Positions 4,682 to 6,282 of a DNA stretch of 6,282 nt are shown here, piece after piece. Positions within the stretch are counted from its first letter, which is position 1, and the number at the start of each line of letters is the position of its first letter. This DNA is from Gemmatimonadota bacterium (GTDB lineage: Bacteria > Latescibacterota > UBA2968 > UBA8231). A program made the translations under genes and the position numbers. The notes under the pieces were generated by a model, which was given only the letters and a program-made list of their open reading frames with translations, did not search any database and was not told the DNA's origin. The stretch lies in contig JAPOYQ010000659.1 in the NCBI GenBank assembly GCA_026706505.1, forward strand, positions 1-6,282, written 5' to 3'.

Positions 4682-6264
4682 CTCGGCTCCTCCGCGATCA
4701 ACACCTGTCCGGCTAGCACGCCCTCAAATCGCTGCACCTTACCGCTGGGCCAGCGAATCTCCACTTCGTCGGCCTGCGCGCTGGTTCCGAGACCAAAAAA
4801 GACGCGCGGGTCGTGGCTCGACAGATAGCTACCGCCGCGACGCACCTCCCGCATTTGTACCCGAGGTCCGGTACGCACGCGGATGCGAGCGCCGACGCCG
4901 TCGCGGTTACTCTCCACGCCTACCGTGCGGACGGCCAAGTAGTTGCGCTCGCCGCCCATGTCGTTGCGCAGAAGCGAGGGACGCGAGTTGATGTGGGATA
5001 CCGCAATATCGAGGTCGCCGTCGTTGTCGCAATCGCCCAAGGCCATCCCTCGGCTCGACTGCACAGCACCAAGCCCGGCCGCGGCGCTGACCTCGGCAAA
5101 TCCAGCAGCACCGTCGTTTCTGAACAATTGATCGGGCTGCGCGTACGTGGTCTCGGCGAAAAGTTCTACATTGTCGTCGATGTGGCCATTGGCCACGAAA
5201 AGATCCTCGTCGCCGTCCAGATCCCAGTCGAAGAAAGCCGTGCCCCAAGATAGGTACGCCAGCGAGGGTTTGCCCAGTTTGGCATCCGTCGTCCGGTCCC
5301 GGAAAAACCCCTCGCCCTCGTTGCGGTATAAGGTATTGGTCTCCAAGTAGAAATTCGTCACAAAAAAATCAAAGGCCCCATCGTTGTCGTAATCGCCTGC
5401 GGCCACGCCCATGCCGGCTTCGGATTGGCCCTGGCTATTGTAGGAAACCCCGGCGATCAAACCCATTTCCGCAAAGTGGCCACCCTCGTTTTGGTAGAGC
5501 AAATTGGGCGTCCCATCGCCCGCGGCGAACAGGTCCAAGTCGCCGTCCAGATCCCAATCAGAAAAAACCGCGCCTAACTCCCGCGCCCGGCCCGCAGCAA
5601 AGCCCATTTCCGCACCGACCTCGGCGAAGCGGCCGCCGTCGTTGCGATAGAAAGCATCCCCTTCGGGCGCATAGGTCCACGGCGCACAATAGACCCGGAT
5701 GCTATCTTGGCGAAAACAGGCGCGGTCCGGGTCGGCGCGGAAGTCCAGATAATTGGCCACGTACAGGTCTAGGTCGCCGTCCAGATCCCAATCGCCAAAG
5801 GCCGCGCCCGTGCCAAAGCCCTCGTCGCCCACGCCGGCTGTGGCCGTGACATCGGCAAAACGACCGTCGCCGCCATTGCGATAGAGGATGTTCGCGCCGT
5901 AGCAGGTGATGTACAAGTCTGCATCGCCGTCGTTGTCGTAGTCAGCGGCCACCACCCCCATGCCGCATCCAGAATTCCCCACGCCAGCAGCTTGCGTCCG
6001 CTCGGCAAAACGGCCATTCCCTTCGTTGCGATAGAGCGCGGCCGGGCCCGCGACATTGACCCAATACAGGTCGAGCCAGCCGTCGTCGTCATAGTCAAAA
6101 AAGGCCACGCCCGACCCCATCGTCTCGGGCAATTGCTTCTGCCCCTCAGCCCCATTGCGGTGCTCGAATTCAATACCAGCCGCCGCGGCCACATCCACGT
6201 ACCGAGGCTGGGCGACGGCGTCCCCCGTCCCTGGACCAATCAGCAACGCAAAAACCCAGCGCAT
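4678..6264 (-). CDS. Secreted FG-GAP/VCBS-repeat protein with ASPIC/UnbV domain
   Basis: A 528-residue exported protein. A short signal peptide (WVFALLIG core, A-V-A at 16-18) is followed by a seven-bladed FG-GAP beta-propeller. Each blade has a D-x-D-x-D-G calcium loop starting at about residues 57, 108, 158, 236, 291, 346 and 411. These read DYDDDG, DYDNDG, DWDLDG twice, DYDNDG, DWDLDG and DCDNDG. Recurrent YRNEG/FYRNDG and GRFAEV strands follow the loops. A longer loop between blades three and four holds two Cys (183, 193), as in relatives. Residues 441-509 match ASPIC/UnbV: N-R-D-G-V-G-A-R-I, Y-L-S-S-H-D-P-R, FFGLG and W-P-S-G. Such proteins are secreted or surface-attached; their ligand is unknown. 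The ATG at 6264 is chosen because it begins the signal peptide, although its Shine-Dalgarno is weak. The frame stays open to the window edge through a TTG at 6282, so a start further upstream cannot be ruled out. It overlaps the TPR gene by four bases. Confidence 0.9.
   Translation of the reverse strand: MRWVFALLIGPGTGDAVAQPRYVDVAAAAGIEFEHRNGAEGQKQLPETMGSGVAFFDYDDDGWLDLYWVNVAGPAALYRNEGNGRFAERTQAAGVGNSGCGMGVVAADYDNDGDADLYITCYGANILYRNGGDGRFADVTATAGVGDEGFGTGAAFGDWDLDGDLDLYVANYLDFRADPDRACFRQDSIRVYCAPWTYAPEGDAFYRNDGGRFAEVGAEMGFAAGRARELGAVFSDWDLDGDLDLFAAGDGTPNLLYQNEGGHFAEMGLIAGVSYNSQGQSEAGMGVAAGDYDNDGAFDFFVTNFYLETNTLYRNEGEGFFRDRTTDAKLGKPSLAYLSWGTAFFDWDLDGDEDLFVANGHIDDNVELFAETTYAQPDQLFRNDGAAGFAEVSAAAGLGAVQSSRGMALGDCDNDGDLDIAVSHINSRPSLLRNDMGGERNYLAVRTVGVESNRDGVGARIRVRTGPRVQMREVRRGGSYLSSHDPRVFFGLGTSAQADEVEIRWPSGKVQRFEGVLAGQVLIAEEPR
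4688..4693 (-). promoter_or_regulatory. Shine-Dalgarno of the TPR lipoprotein inside the FG-GAP gene
   Basis: GGAGGA on the minus strand lies six bases before ATG 4681, within the last codons of the upstream gene. With the ATGA overlap this is a standard layout for translational coupling. It also confirms that the lipoprotein starts at 4681. Confidence 0.75.
5209..5790 (-). repeat. Dispersed 18-bp identical repeats in FG-GAP blades
   Basis: The plus-strand sequence GTCGCCGTCCAGATCCCA occurs identically at 5209-5226, 5539-5556 and 5773-5790. It encodes the D-W-D-L-D-G-D loop of blades six, four and three. The D-[YC]-D-N-D-G loops of blades two, five and seven share a different near-identical string around GTCGTTGTCG. 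Identity at synonymous positions suggests recent blade duplication or conversion, not only protein-level selection. Confidence 0.6.
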
Positions 6265-6282
6265 CTGTCCATCCCGCTCCAA

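Noticed and set aside
5769..6239. Long overlapping frames within the FG-GAP gene (also 4813-5253, 4907-5248, 4551-4991)
   Set aside because: The repeated Asp-Gly codons of the calcium loops leave other frames open. The products are Thr- or Arg-rich without motifs.

Overview
The window looks like a stretch of a moderately GC-rich Gram-negative bacterial chromosome. It most resembles an uncultured, environmental or host-associated lineage of the Poribacteria / Latescibacterota / Planctomycetota / Acidobacteriota type. This is inferred from gene content: an ASPIC/UnbV FG-GAP protein paired with a TPR lipoprotein, a Gfo/Idh/MocA oxidoreductase, a Tat-exported class V PLP enzyme and a coiled-coil 'EGREEGRE' protein. 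No rRNA or other phylogenetic marker is present, so the taxon stays open. Genes stop at TAG or TGA, so the standard bacterial code fits.

Layout. (1) 20-331 (+): a small coiled-coil protein gene broken by an in-frame TGA inside a 12-bp tandem repeat. (2) 378-1340 (-): a Gfo/Idh/MocA-type NAD(P)-dependent oxidoreductase. (3) 1341-1502: a divergent intergenic region with a near-consensus sigma-70 promoter (TTGACA, 17 bp, TATAGT) firing rightward. (4) 1503-2120 (+): a P-loop kinase-like protein of unknown function whose Walker A motif lacks the lysine. (5) 2160-3446 (+): a class V PLP-dependent enzyme of the isopenicillin-N-epimerase/PvdN type with a twin-arginine signal. (6) 4681-3479 (-): a lipoprotein with ten TPR repeats. 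(7) 6264-4678 (-): a secreted seven-bladed FG-GAP/ASPIC-UnbV protein whose start lies near the right edge.

There are three transcription units. The kinase-like gene and the Tat PLP gene probably form one rightward operon from the strong promoter. The oxidoreductase is divergent from them. The FG-GAP gene and the TPR gene form a leftward operon with an ATGA stop/start overlap and a strong Shine-Dalgarno inside the upstream gene, which suggests translational coupling and a joint envelope function. The PLP gene and the TPR gene converge across about 32 bp with no clear terminator. No tRNA, rRNA, CRISPR array, IS element or phage gene is visible.

The points most worth a second look are the lysine-less P-loop protein encoded next to an exported PLP enzyme, the lipoprotein/FG-GAP pair, and an A8G slippery sequence in frame in the TPR gene.
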